Shown: piece by piece, positions 1 through 9,241 of the stretch | Position numbering within the stretch: position 1 is the first letter of the stretch | How the letters are laid out: each line of letters starts with the position of its first letter | Origin: Unio delphinus | Taxonomy: Eukaryota > Mollusca > Bivalvia > Unionida > Unionidae | Reading direction: 5' to 3' | Assembly (NCBI GenBank): GCA_029339505.1 | Contig: JAQISU010000171.1 | Span: forward strand, 1,271,001-1,335,000 | DNA length: 64,000 bases | Program-made: the position numbers and the translations under genes | The notes under the pieces: model-generated | What the model was told of the DNA's origin: nothing | Database searches by the model: none | The model's input: the letters and a program-made list of their open reading frames with translations, nothing else

Positions 1-46
1 TAACGCTACATACAATATTTTAGATGTAAACGAATTGAATTATATG

Positions 47-494
47 TCAAGTTCGTTTGGAAATCGCTGATTGATATATTTGTTCTACAACATATCGTAC
101 TACGGCTCTACAAATATCAATATACTCGCCGGCTTCATACATCGATTGAAATATTCTTTCTTCGTTATTTTCTGTATTAAATGGTTTTATAGATCTCCTT
201 GCAGCCGTTCTAGAAGTGCTTGTTTTCCTCCGTTTGATGTTTTCACTTTGTGCGATAGACTGCAGTTTATACAATTTGTTATTTTGAGGACATCCATCAA
301 TACGATCAATCACAAGGCCATCTCATAGACGAATCGATGACAATAATATTTTGTTTCTTCCCAGCACAAAATATAAGATATCCATGACCATTATCCGCCC
401 CTAATGGTTTCTTAAGTCTACGGTTTCTAAAAATACCATCATAAGATGCTTCATAACTGGCAATCACGGGATGTGGCTGAAGTTCTTGGTTCAT
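47..494 (-). pseudogene. NUMOD4-HNH homing-endonuclease-like gene, copy 1 (broken)
   Basis: Seen: the frame opening at 494 has a NUMOD4-like start (HPVIASYEASYDGIFRNRRL) and then loses frame near 310. The next frame carries the HNH core IDRIDGCPQNNKLYKLQSIA followed by QSENIKRR and a C-terminal helix-turn-helix-like segment (YIDICRAVVRYVVE), similar to NUMOD1. Known: NUMOD4-HNH-NUMOD1 proteins are free-standing nicking or homing endonucleases of phages and large DNA viruses. The usual DHIDG of the active site reads DRIDG here, so the catalytic histidine looks lost. The gene starts just after a TATA-like stretch (TATATAAATG). It is the left-most gene of copy 1 and has a homologue at 17740-18249 in the same relative position beside the zinc protein. 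Inferred role: element mobility or exclusion. Confidence is good for family, none for activity. Confidence 0.72.
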
Positions 495-533
495 TTATAT
501 ACTAAATATTATTTGTCTAATTCATTATTTGGT

Positions 534-833
534 TTAATTATTACTTGAGAATCTTTCAATATAGTCTTCAGGTGTTCTTATGATTTTGTCCGAGTCAGAG
601 TCAGAATTCTTAGTTCGTTTATCATAATAGCGCTTCAGTTACCTATATCGCTTACCACCACAATTGAGACACAGCTGTGATTTACGACGCACACCTACCC
701 CACATCATATGCAAAGTAAGGGACCAAAACTCCCCCGTCGTACGCTTTGTAAATGATATCCACATAATTCATTTCTGCATGATTTATTACAAGCGGTTAC
801 CGATCCTATCGTAAGCCAATTGCGATGATTCAT
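534..833 (-). pseudogene. Small zinc-ribbon protein, copy 1 (two stop codons)
   Basis: About 99 codons from ATG at 833. I do not recognise a named family. Seen: an N-terminal Trp then two Cys (TACNKSCRNELCGYH), a central VGVRRKSQLCLNCGGKRYR with CxxC spacing, then a basic helix and an acidic serine-rich tail ending in a TPEDYIERF-type motif. Homologues in this window lie at 17398-17711 and 12425-12828 and conserve the Cys pairs, so a zinc-binding fold is likely. In-frame stops occur in the CxxC before VGV and after KRYR. The gene is divergent from the polymerase gene, with start codons 43 bp apart. By position it may be a replication or transcription accessory factor, which is inference only. 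Confidence 0.6.
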
Positions 834-876
834 TATATAATAAATTCTTTATTTAAATACTTGTTTTAATTATAAT
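834..876. promoter_or_regulatory. Divergent TATA-rich intergenic region, zinc protein / polymerase (copy 1)
   Basis: The 43 bp between opposite start codons is almost pure A/T. The minus-strand gene begins TTATATAATG and the plus-strand gene TTATAATATG, so a TATA-like box abuts each ATG. The equivalent gap in copy 3 (17354-17397) has the same organisation. Promoter function is inferred from conservation of layout. Confidence 0.45.
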
Positions 877-3040
877 ATGGAGGAGTTCGAGAGATTATCG
901 AAAATTACGCCTTGGAAAAATGCTAAATTCAATCTCGATAAAGTCTCCTCTGATGTACCAAAGGGTCTAATAAGTGATAGAAGCATGTTGGGTAAAATCC
1001 ATGAGGGTTTTAACGAATTTAAGCGCGATGGGGCATCTCACAGTTGGTCAACATTTCGAATTGATGGTAGTGTTGATGCTACTATGAACGACGAAAGAGC
1101 AGCAGTGATAATCTCACATCTTGACCAGAAAAGGTATTTTTTTAGAGAGAAATTCATTATCCATTCAGAAACAGGAAATTGGATTATACGCGACAAATTC
1201 GAACCCACCTTGATTGATAAAAAAAAAATAACTGTCCCTGTGAGTCAGGATTCCAAACAAGGAACGCTGACTGGAATTGACAAACCATATTACGAGAGAT
1301 CCTATCCTGTAACCGCTGTTGTTTATGGAATTTGTCCGATAAATGACAGAGTATTGAGAAACTAAAAGCCATGAAATTGTCAAAGATAAATTGTGCAGCA
1401 GAACGAATAATAGAGCATTTTGCAAATGCGTTGCGTGGAAACAAATTGACAGATCGACAACGTAAAAAAATCAATGAATGGGGATTAACAGTTAGGGATA
1501 TAGGAGCAACAATTCAAAATGTAGCCGAACTAGAACGGATACTAAAATTTCCAATAACCGTAGAGACAGTAACAGGCGAGATATTATATGAACCGAAAGA
1601 TAGATCGAGAGGATCTCCAATCAAAATTATTGACCATAATGCACACGCGTGGACATCCGCAGTAACAATATTTACGTGGGATAGAACCATAAAATATCTA
1701 CCCGTGGAATTCTCGGAGAGCGGGAATTTATTTGATTTTATTTCTCAGTCAAGTAAAGACGATCCTGTGTCTGTGTGGTTATTTCAGAGTTTTGAAAACA
1801 AAGAGAGTAATTTCGATCAATTTGTAAAACCCGATGGCGAATTATATCGTACTGAAGCCCTCCACAACGAGATGAGAAAACTAGCTATTGTTTTTTCAAC
1901 GGAACACGACGAACAATTACTAACAAACTGTTTTACAATCCCGTCAGTTGCAGCTCATTTTGCGAGAAAGAGAAATCTATGGAAACCAACAAGAGACGAA
2001 TTTCTCTCAGATGTCGAAGCCAGTTGTGTGGATTATTACAATGGCGGATTATGGAATACAAAATATGACCCTGAAAAGATCATTTCGGTTGATATGATTG
2101 CGTGTTATCCGGGGAGTTTTCTTGGGTACGGAGAGTGTTCTGAGTACTTTAAAAGATCTGGACATCCCACACACGAAATGACCCGTGTTGCGATTAATGG
2201 ACCACTGCCCGATTTTGATTTAACCGGATTCACTCGTGTGATATCATTTGAATTGGCTAAAGGACTTCATCCGTGCTGTTATGTTTGGTTTGGTAGACAC
2301 ATCTCTGAAAAACACTGGATGCCAATAGTATTATTACGGTATATGATTGATTCTAAAATATTGATATCACTGATTGTCAGTGAAGCAATTATATCATATC
2401 GAAAACAAACTGAAGTCTTGTTACCACATCCAGATAGTCTAGATAGTATAATCAGCGAAAACAAAAATATATTTCCTAATCTCGACGAAGAATATATCGC
2501 TATGTGGTCCAAGGAAATCTTTGAAGTTAGAAATAAACACGCTAAAGATCTCGGTAGAAGAATAATTGGTAAATTCACACCGGGTGGAAAATACGACCAT
2601 AAACGACATTATTCAAGATTAATTATAGATGATGTTGAATATGATTTTATAATCGCAGATGTAACATCTAAGGGTATATATGTCAGTCGTAAAGACGCTT
2701 TCTTGTCAGATGGAACCAAATTCGGTACAATTGTTACTTACACAGATGGAGAAAATCCTCAATATACTTACTTAAGGGCGTATATGCTGGATTATGCTTC
2801 TATTAATTTACTTTCGATGATAAATAGATTTCCTGAATCCGCAGTTACAGTCGCCACTGATTCATTTTATATAGACGTAAAACATAAAGAATCAGTGCCT
2901 GAATTTACAAATTCAGACGAGTGTTGGGGATCATGAAGAATTAAAAAAGAAATACTACGTGATTACTCCAAATCAGCAGATGTTACAATTGAAAACAATT
3001 ACTTGAAAAGAACTATCTAATGCACCTTCAATATCCGATC
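877..3040 (+). pseudogene. Family B DNA polymerase, copy 1 (frameshifted), N-terminal part of polymerase-helicase-HNH protein
   Basis: Two long frames (877-1365 and 1371-2936) join by a single-base shift near 1350. Seen: an N-terminal domain with TGIDKPYYERSYPV; a region IIDHNAHAW...VWLF; palm motif A (SVDMIACYPGSF); a conserved HPTHEMTRVAI stretch; a motif B-like region with IIGKFTPGG; and motif C (VATDSFYID), the family B (D)TDS signature. Known: Polinton/Maverick elements carry family B polymerases, usually protein-primed. This one belongs to a variant whose C-terminus runs on into a helicase. The frame breaks again after 2936, before the helicase. The copy 3 homologue is at 15421-17353. 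The start is chosen at 877 because it aligns with copy 3 and follows TTATAAT. Confidence 0.78.
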
Positions 3041-4281
3041 CAATATGTAGATATAAAACTAGTTATTTAAACGGCTGTGGTGGGTCAGGGCAGACGACTC
3101 GTGCGATCGATTTATTTCGAGGGAATTCAAACATGACTGTTCTAACACCAACATACAGACATGCAAGAGAGATGAAACAGCAAGGAATTAATGCTTGCAC
3201 TTATCACAGTTTGTTTCGATGGAAAGGTGACGAATGGACTCCTAATCGAATGTGCAAGAAATATATCCCTGAAATCATCATTTGGGATGAGATATGCACG
3301 GTGTCGTTAGATGTATTACAAAAGTTTCTAGATTGGTTATTGCTAGCGAATACAAAAGTGATAATGTGTGGCGATCATGACCAACTACCACCATTTGTCG
3401 GTTTATCCCCACATAATTGGCTGAAGAATTTTGTAGACTGTTATGAAGAAATTAGTACTGATCATAGATCACTTGATAATGAATTACGTTAGTTCAAAAA
3501 GCTAATCAGATTACAACCGGATAGAATCCAGTGTGAAATAGCGCGTGAAATTATTTCAGAAAGACCATTAAATGATTTCTGGGAAGCGTGGGGACCAAAC
3601 GATTTGATATTGGCAGATATAAAGATAGAGACATACTTCAGATGAAGTTATTTAACACGCATAAAGAAAAATTCGCAACACTTCCAGTGCCGCTGTGTTA
3701 TAGACCCAATGATACACGAAGATAAAATATCGAAGTTGATATTCCAGGACAGACAGAGAAGCAGATTCTCGTGTTAAATGATATTGTGTTGGTTGACATC
3801 ATTGTTGTCGAAGATGCATTGCGTGCTGGAAAATCCCCATGGAAGCTAGAATACGCAGGGATTGACTATATCAGATACAATTGTTTGGATCGTAGATAAT
3901 TTCATCGAGTGGTCGAATTTAGTTTATCTTGCAGTGTCCCGAGTACGAAGAATAAATCAACTTCGAAGAGTTGTTTTAGATGATAATGACACCACAATCA
4001 ATGATATTGTCAGCGTTGACATAATCAGAAAACACTCACTGGTTATAAACAACAGGATAAAAAAAAATAAACGAGAATTTGACATTGATACTGAATTTAT
4101 AATTACACTGAAACAACAGAATAATCACTGCGCGAGTTGTAGTTGTATAATGCGTTGGTGTTGGTCGGATAAAGACCCTCGCCAATATACCGTAGACAGA
4201 AAAGATAGCAGCGTTGGTCATACCAGAGATAATGTAATGTTAACTTGTCTTGAGTGTAACAGACGAAGAGGTGCTAGTTAA
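3041..4281 (+). pseudogene. SF1 helicase fused to C-terminal HNH domain, copy 1 (broken)
   Basis: Seen in order: Walker A-like NGCGGSGQTTRAIDLF, where the catalytic Lys reads Gln; Walker B IIIWDEICT; motif III MCGDHDQLPPF; a motif IV-like TDHRS; motif V remnant GLTISDT; motif VI VYLAVSRVRR. In the same open frame (3862-4281) motif VI continues into an HNH domain with CASCSC, TVDRKD, GHTRDNV and CLECN. Known: the helicase motifs match the Pif1/RecD-like SF1B group. Breaks include a stop at 3490, frameshifts to about 3860 and a small deletion before motif V. The helicase-HNH fusion is directly visible because both share one uninterrupted frame. The 3' end overlaps the convergent integrase gene by 8 bp. 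Likely role: unwinding for element replication, with HNH nicking. Confidence 0.75.
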
Positions 4282-5207
4282 GACCACACGGTGGTAATTG
4301 AGTATCCTCGGGTATCACTTGTAATTGTTCACGAGTAAACCCCCGCTGAGTAGCAGTTGAATCCAATCTATAGACTGGCGGTCTACCCGTAGATCTCGTT
4401 ATGCTAGATATTTTATGTGCAGTGACACTCCAAATAGGATCAGTAGCTCTATTTTTTGCCACCTTCGAGCTCTCCTGGTTCATATAAATATCTAATAGTG
4501 ACATTGCCGAGTATTAGTTGTTTTGAAAAATCATTTTGCGGTTTTTGTACTGGTATATACTTCTTTTTAATCGCGTTGTTAAGTTTCATGTTGATTGTTC
4601 GAGTAATCTCATTATTTAGCGCGGTAATTACACCCGGTAATCGCTTGACCCATTCACGAGATCGTTTATCCTGAATAAGTTCCTTCGCGTATTTATATCC
4701 AAATAACCGCTTAGCAAGTGTCCGATTAAATCGTTCAACAAATTCCTGATCGCGATGTAGTCCAATATGTCCTCGTCTGATGGTGACATTATGATGCTTC
4801 ATTGTTGATAACACTTCACCCTGAAATTCCTTGCCAGGATCAACTTGTAATAGATTTGTCCACTGTAGAGGACCCCGCCGATAAATCCTTTCAATCGCAG
4901 AAGCCACCTCAGTTGATGACTTTGTCTTTAATGGCTCTGCTGGTTTACTCGCAACATCAACTATGGTTAGCGCATACTTGTAAACACCATCATGCGGCAG
5001 AAATAATATATCAGCCTGATGAACCTCATTGACATCAAAATGTGAGAAGTTAATTTGTTTAGGCGGTGGTAGATCAATTTGCCATATCGCCTGTTCTGAT
5101 AACCAATCGGCTGCAGTGGTATTTTTTACCTATGCGGCGCTAGCGAGTTTGCCAATTGCTGATTTACCCCTCCAGTATCCTCTTGGGGAATAATAAGTAG
5201 ATTCCAT
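4274..5207 (-). pseudogene. Retroviral-type (rve) integrase, copy 1
   Basis: Seen: starts at 5207 with YYSPRGYW, then a small N-terminal helical region, first catalytic Asp in HQADILFLPHD, second in LLQVDPGKEFQ, and the Glu in HRDQEFVERFNRTL, giving a DDE core of rve type. A C-terminal chromo/SH3-like tail (TDPIWSVTAHKI ... PVYRL ... FTREQLQVI) follows after a frameshift near 4455. There is one stop in the N-terminal region (about 5130). Known: Polinton integrases resemble those of LTR retroelements and make 5-6 bp target duplications. The gene lies 7 bp downstream of the PLA2 gene on the same strand, so the two were probably co-transcribed. It is convergent with the helicase-HNH gene. Copy 3 keeps only its first 78 codons. 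Confidence 0.85.
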
Positions 5208-5214
5208 GATGTTA

Positions 5215-5725
5215 TTAATTACCAGCACCCAGCATTAATTTACTTTTCATCGCCGATTTTATCAACCATGAAGCCAATTTTTCTTTGAAGGCTTTATCAG
5301 TGATAGAATTCAACGCATGAATCAATTTCACATCTGCGATATGTCTGTGTTGAAGATCTTTACTTTTAAAAGCAGCATCATGAGCATGACACGCCTTATC
5401 AATAGCGTTTATTGGATATTCGCCCGGTCGGGGTTGGTTTTGATCATCGAGTCGGATATCGAGTCTGGTTCCGGGTCCACAATAACTATACCCTGGAAGG
5501 TGTTTTTCTCCCGGATATTTTGCCCATGGTGTTCCCGGTAATTTTACTAACTTGGCTGCTATATCATCTCCTCGTGTTTCTTTTAAATCCTTAGAAACAA
5601 ATCTAAATTTTTTGTACCACATTGTACACACATACCAGCAAGTACTGATCTGTTATTTTCAGTTGTGATGTTGTCAAGTCATTTGTGCTAGTACGCTTCT
5701 TACATTTCACACAATGTAGATCCAT
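5215..5725 (-). pseudogene. Zinc ribbon plus parvovirus-type phospholipase A2 domain, copy 1 (one frameshift)
   Basis: Seen: ATG at 5725 opens a short zinc ribbon with CVKCKKRT at its start and CVQCGTK at its end (resembles DUF5679). A one-base shift near 5635 leads into the 138-codon frame. That frame has the PLA2 calcium loop (YSYCGPGTRLD) and the catalytic helix with His-Asp (IDKACHAHDAAFKSK). Known: this layout matches the PLA2 of parvovirus VP1, which breaches endosomal membranes, and similar domains occur in adintovirus-like elements. Role here is inferred as virion-borne lipase for entry. The start codon lies 17 bp from that of the divergent ATPase gene. The frame loss in the ribbon also occurs in copy 3, at an A-run. 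Confidence 0.8.
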
Positions 5726-5742
5726 AGTTTATTTATAATAAC
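5726..5742. promoter_or_regulatory. 17-bp divergent start region, PLA2 / packaging ATPase (copy 1)
   Basis: Only 17 bp separate two opposite ATGs. The spacer contains TTTATTTATAATA. Any transcript must have an almost absent 5' leader or start inside the opposite gene. The copy 3 counterpart (13547-13562) is a TATA palindrome. Confidence 0.45.
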
Positions 5743-6404
5743 ATGAATGTAATTGATTTTTCGGCGACAAAAACACAAGAACCAGTTAAACATCATGCAG
5801 CGCTACCAAATTCTATTCGTATGATTATAATCGGACCATCTGGAAGTGGCAAGACACAACTGCTACTTAATTTGATAACGAGATAAATGAAATGGGATAA
5901 GTTTTATTTAATAGCCCCGAGTGTAGATGATCAGCGATGCTACGAAGTGTTAAAGGATTACAACGAAAAAGTAGCAGAAATCACTGGCGAGGGTATTATA
6001 GAGTTTATAACTGATATTGACGAAGCAGCAGCAATAGAAGACTTAGATGGAAGTATTACCAATTTAGTCGCATATGATGATGTGATGTTAGATAATCAAA
6101 AAATCCTGGTAGGATATTTTCCAGAGGCAGACATAAAAACAGTGACGTGATATATGTCACTCAACGATACACTCAAATACCAAAAGTGATCAGAGATAAC
6201 TGCAATATTCTTGCTGTATTTAATGGAGTTGACACACATACGCTACGAAATATTTGGCAAACTTGGTGCGGCGGTGATATGGATTATAATCTCTTGAGAA
6301 ATTTCTTTGGTCACGCTCATTGAATCCCAAATGGATTTGTAACGATCAATTTGCATGACCCTAGATCAAGATAACTTACCGGACTTGATCAAATATTCGG
6401 TTGA
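5743..6404 (+). pseudogene. FtsK/HerA-type genome-packaging ATPase, copy 1
   Basis: Seen: Walker A MIIIGPSGSGKTQLLLNLI at residues about 28-46, Walker B NLVAYDDVML, and a C-terminal YVTQRYTQIPKVIRDN motif followed by NGVDTHTL, ending in DQIFG. A stop at about 5884 follows the Walker A helix, a frameshift falls near 6120, and further stops lie close to the end. Known: small A32-like ATPases package DNA in Polintons, virophages and related double jelly-roll viruses. Copy 3 homologue: 12914-13546. Copy 2 keeps only the C-terminus (26258-26385). Confidence 0.82.
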
Positions 6405-6409
6405 AACAA

Positions 6410-6597
6410 TTCGTCTCCGCAGCACCATCAACACCGGGTCTGTAAAGGATTTTTCTGAAATAGTTTCGGTTTGCTTGAAATATTTTCGGTCTGTCCACCC
6501 TCTTTGCTGCTTGTTCCGAAGACAGTTCTAAGAGAGATTCGATGGGTTGGGTACCGAAGAAGTCAACGGAAGGAATGTAAGTATTTATACCATTCAT
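6410..6597 (-). CDS. Unassigned open frame next to the second-lineage capsid fragment
   Basis: An open frame starting at 6597 (YIPSVDFFGTQPIES) has protein-like composition but I do not recognise a family. It is on the same strand as the capsid-like fragment at 7063-7852 and may be a neighbour from the same foreign element. The opposite strand from 6404 backwards is copy 1 ATPase, so the part before about 6410 is shadow. Low confidence. Confidence 0.25.
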
Positions 6598-6674
6598 TCA
6601 ACACTATCGTTTCTCTTTGAAGAACCCAAACGTACTCCTGACACTTCTCAAACCTTTCTTCTTCACTCATAAAG

Positions 6675-6920
6675 GGGGGGGGGGGAGCGAGTGGGTCTAA
6701 AAAGCCTTCCGTTACGGATCACTGCCATCTCACCTCTGCGTGGGTTCGAGTCTAAGATTCGGCTAATGTACATATGTGAGAAAGCTTGCCAGTAGCTTCT
6801 CGTGGGTCGGTGTTTTTTTTAGGGTTTTTCCCCGGGTTCTTCCTCCACCAATAATACTGGGCGTCATGTATAGCCTATCGTGTGCTGAAAAATCGCTTTA
6901 AACCCTAAAACAACTGCAAC
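6675..6920 (+). mobile_element. tRNA-derived SINE-like insertion
   Basis: Seen: a Pol III B-box-like GGGTTCGAGTC about 80 bp into the unit, followed by a body with TTTTTCCCCGGGTTCTTCC, CCACCAATAATACTGGGCG and a tail GCTTTAAACCCTAAAAC. This arrangement resembles tRNA-headed SINEs common in molluscs, judged from memory. It starts after a G12 run at 6675. It separates two minus-strand frames of the foreign capsid fragment. Confidence 0.5.
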
Positions 6921-7062
6921 TACATCTTCACTCTTATTACAACTCAAAAATTATTCATTTGTTAAATATCCAACACATGAATATTCATCAATCATGACTT
7001 TTTTATTTTTTGTCTGTTAGGTGATTAGCATAACTCATGATTAAAAGTTCTAATTGTTCTGG

Positions 7063-7852
7063 TCATCTGGACATCGCCATGTTCTCATAGTCTTTGTCGT
7101 TTTTGTTTGCTGGTCTTATTTCCAAGAAATCCTTGTTTCCCATGTCCAAAGAGGTTCCGCCTTTCAAATAGAGATAAGAGTCTTCTGTAGCTTCTAATAG
7201 TCCAGAATGACCTCTCAAGCTGTTGTGTTCTAGAGTGTTGTCGAGTACAAAATGACGTTCACCGTCGGAGCTTCTGCTGAAAATTAAAATTCCTCACGAA
7301 GCTGATCAGATTTTAGAGAGTAGAAATGTTCTTCATCGTTGCCTTGGTCTGGGGCGAAATCGAAAGCACACAAAGCGTAACTTCCTGCATAATTGTTGAA
7401 CGAAATGTCGTTGTTGGCGTTGGTCCCTAGCTCTCCCGGGGCTTCGTACAGGGATAAGTACGATCTTTTTTCGGCAAACTTATGTTCGAAGGTTCTGGTA
7501 CACAAGGTCTTGACATCGCGACTGACTTCGATCTTGGACACTCTGTAGTGCCTAAACTCGAAACGATTGGCAGAGATGGCTCCATTCACGGCTTCGCTGC
7601 TGACGATACCAATGAATGAACGTTTGATTAACTTTCTTGGAACAGAACTTCGATCTTGGAGTGCAGCGGCAATGGCAAAGATTTTCTCTTCCACTAGTCG
7701 TATCAGAAACTTGGGTGGATGATAATTTTGTACTCATTGGCATGGGCCATCAAATGGAAAACAATACTTCTGAGATTCAGTCTCAGGCGGATATCCACGC
7801 CATTCAGCAAATACGTTTCTTGCAACTTGCTCAGTTGATGCAGGTCAAGTAA
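7063..7852 (-). pseudogene. Second-lineage major-capsid-like protein fragment (F54H12.2-like)
   Basis: Seen: minus-strand frames with LLNGVDIRLRL, YKIIIHPSF, FEFRHYRVSKIEVS, then NNDISFNNYAGSYALCAFDF and SLKSDQLREEF, ending in VNVILYS. These resemble the animal protein family called F54H12.2-like, which I take (inference) to be a double jelly-roll capsid lineage of integrated viruses. It is unlike the capsid protein at 21224-22633. At least two frameshifts are present. A further open stretch to 7063 (LRGHSGLLEATEDSYLYLKG) continues the coding-like sequence in another frame. It directly abuts the truncated copy 2 capsid gene at 7858. Confidence 0.5.
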
Positions 7853-7857
7853 ATATA

Positions 7858-8437
7858 AAAAAATCTGTCGTTATGGATGCCAGTACTGGATTCCATCACT
7901 TGCTAAATAACAAACATTGCTTGATTTTTCTGGACCACAGACATTGTTCCAGATGATGCTGGATTATGTGCATGGCATATAGCTTCACAGCAAGGTGGTT
8001 CATAGCCAAGACAAATAGTCATCGCGTTTCAAGAAAATGCCATACTAGTAATAGATTCACAAAAACGAAATCTAGTGGTGTTTGAAACACTTTGGGTTTC
8101 TGATGTTTCTTTGATGAAAAATGAACATCAAGAACCTTGTGAAGAAGTTGTGGAAAATTTTGAAAATAATCACGTTGTACATGCGTATCATCGTTCGATG
8201 ACATTTTTGGGACGTGATCAATATATATGCTAGCTTGCAGATATCTCAACGAGATTTCACAACATCATATCCGATGTATTTTTTTTTCACTGGAACATTT
8301 ATTTGTTTAGGCAATCAGTCGTTAATATACACTTCCTAGCTCGTGTAGCTCGACTTCCGGATGATGCTTACAGACCAATCATACTCCGTGATAAATCGAT
8401 GCTATTTGAAGGTGTTGGTGGACGAATGAGTCATTGA
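7858..8437 (+). pseudogene. Polinton major capsid protein, copy 2 (C-terminal half only)
   Basis: Seen: the plus strand aligns residue by residue with the copy 3 capsid gene: LSLWMPVL, DAGLCAWHIASQ, VIAFQENAILVIDSQ, VVHAYHRSMTFLG and, after a frameshift near 8240-8285, RQSVVNIHF and RDKSMLFEGVGGRMSH. Stops and shifts are frequent. The N-terminal half is missing, replaced by the foreign capsid fragment that ends at 7852. It is followed by basic protein, protease and fibre genes in the same order as copy 3. Confidence 0.7.
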
Positions 8438-8650
8438 TGTCCCGGGACAAAACATGCAACAAAACTTGCAAGTAAGTGCAGGACAAAAATAACGTTAACA
8501 CCGGATAAGATTTCAAGACCCAACGTAAACATTTTAACACATCTTTGTAATTAAAGACCAGAGTTCTTTTTCTGAGTTCCAATAAAAATTCAGTTACAAC
8601 AGGTTGAATATTTCCCCTTCTAGCAGTTTTGCCAGCCTTAATGGCAGTTG
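8438..8650. other. Extra segment between copy 2 capsid and basic-protein genes
   Basis: Copy 3 has under 40 bp here, copy 2 about 210 bp. The segment begins at the palindrome GTCCCGGGAC (8439-8448); a second CCCGGGAC lies at 8799-8806. A minus-strand frame (8663 to about 8440) is open but not recognised. It is probably an unrelated insertion. Confidence 0.3.
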
Positions 8651-8768
8651 CATCCCCAACCATTGCAAAAACAGCTCCACCTGGCGTTTAAGCGGTGTTG
8701 CCGTAGGTCTTGGTAAAAAAGCGGGAAAAGGATTTTTAAAAAGAAGAAAAGGACTAAGATTACCATAA
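8651..8768 (+). pseudogene. Small basic virion protein, copy 2 (fragment)
   Basis: Seen: the frame ending at 8768 reads SGVAVGLGKKAGKGFLKRRK, matching the 44-residue copy 3 protein (21052-21186) in its small hydrophobic segment followed by a Lys/Arg-rich tail. It lies between capsid and protease genes, as in copy 3. The role is inferred as a DNA-condensing or membrane-active minor virion peptide, by analogy with adenovirus pVI/pX. The N-terminus is not clear. Confidence 0.45.
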
Positions 8769-8823
8769 AATCATAAGTATTGAGAATGACTTAGACATCC
8801 CGGGACACTTTGTTGATATTTTC

Positions 8824-9223
8824 AATGTCTAATTTGATTCAATTAATGCTGAAAAAAAATTAAAATCTTTAGAGGTGATTTTATGCGTGATCTGTAACCA
8901 AAACAACCAAATTATTTTGAAACCGGTATCATTAGTTTTGACAATAGTTTTGGTCCAGGTACTCATTGGGTCGCTTACGCAATTGATTCACGTGGAATTG
9001 TTTATTTTGATTCCTATGGACTGGCCCCACCAATAGAGTTTTTTGTAAATATGTAATCGGACTTTAAATTCCGATCTGGTATTCAACATTACCAATAATA
9101 CCAATAAATGAATCGTCAGTATTGGGCTGTGAACAAATTGCTGTCGGCGACACTGTATCCAAACTAACCAAACCATTTAATAAGGTCTTGCACGATTATA
9201 ACCGAGAAACCGATTCCGTTTGA
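8824..9223 (+). pseudogene. Adenain-type maturation protease, copy 2
   Basis: Seen: begins MSNLIQLM. After stops there is the core GIISFDNSFGPGTHWVAYAI with the catalytic His in GTHW, then VYFDSYGL. After a frameshift, ESSVLGCEQIAV occupies the catalytic-Cys region; the Cys expected before Gly is Leu here, as judged against copy 3 (PICGRES). Known: adenovirus-type cysteine proteases process virion precursors in Polintons and adintoviruses. It lies 18 bp before the fibre gene. Confidence 0.75.
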
Positions 9224-9241
9224 AACAGATCTTAAGGTAAA

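Noticed and set aside
8019..8249. Minus-strand 76-codon frame
   Set aside because: Shadow of the copy 2 capsid gene on the plus strand, which aligns with copy 3.
7063..8437. A single chimeric capsid gene
   Set aside because: The two capsid-like segments lie on opposite strands and belong to different families.
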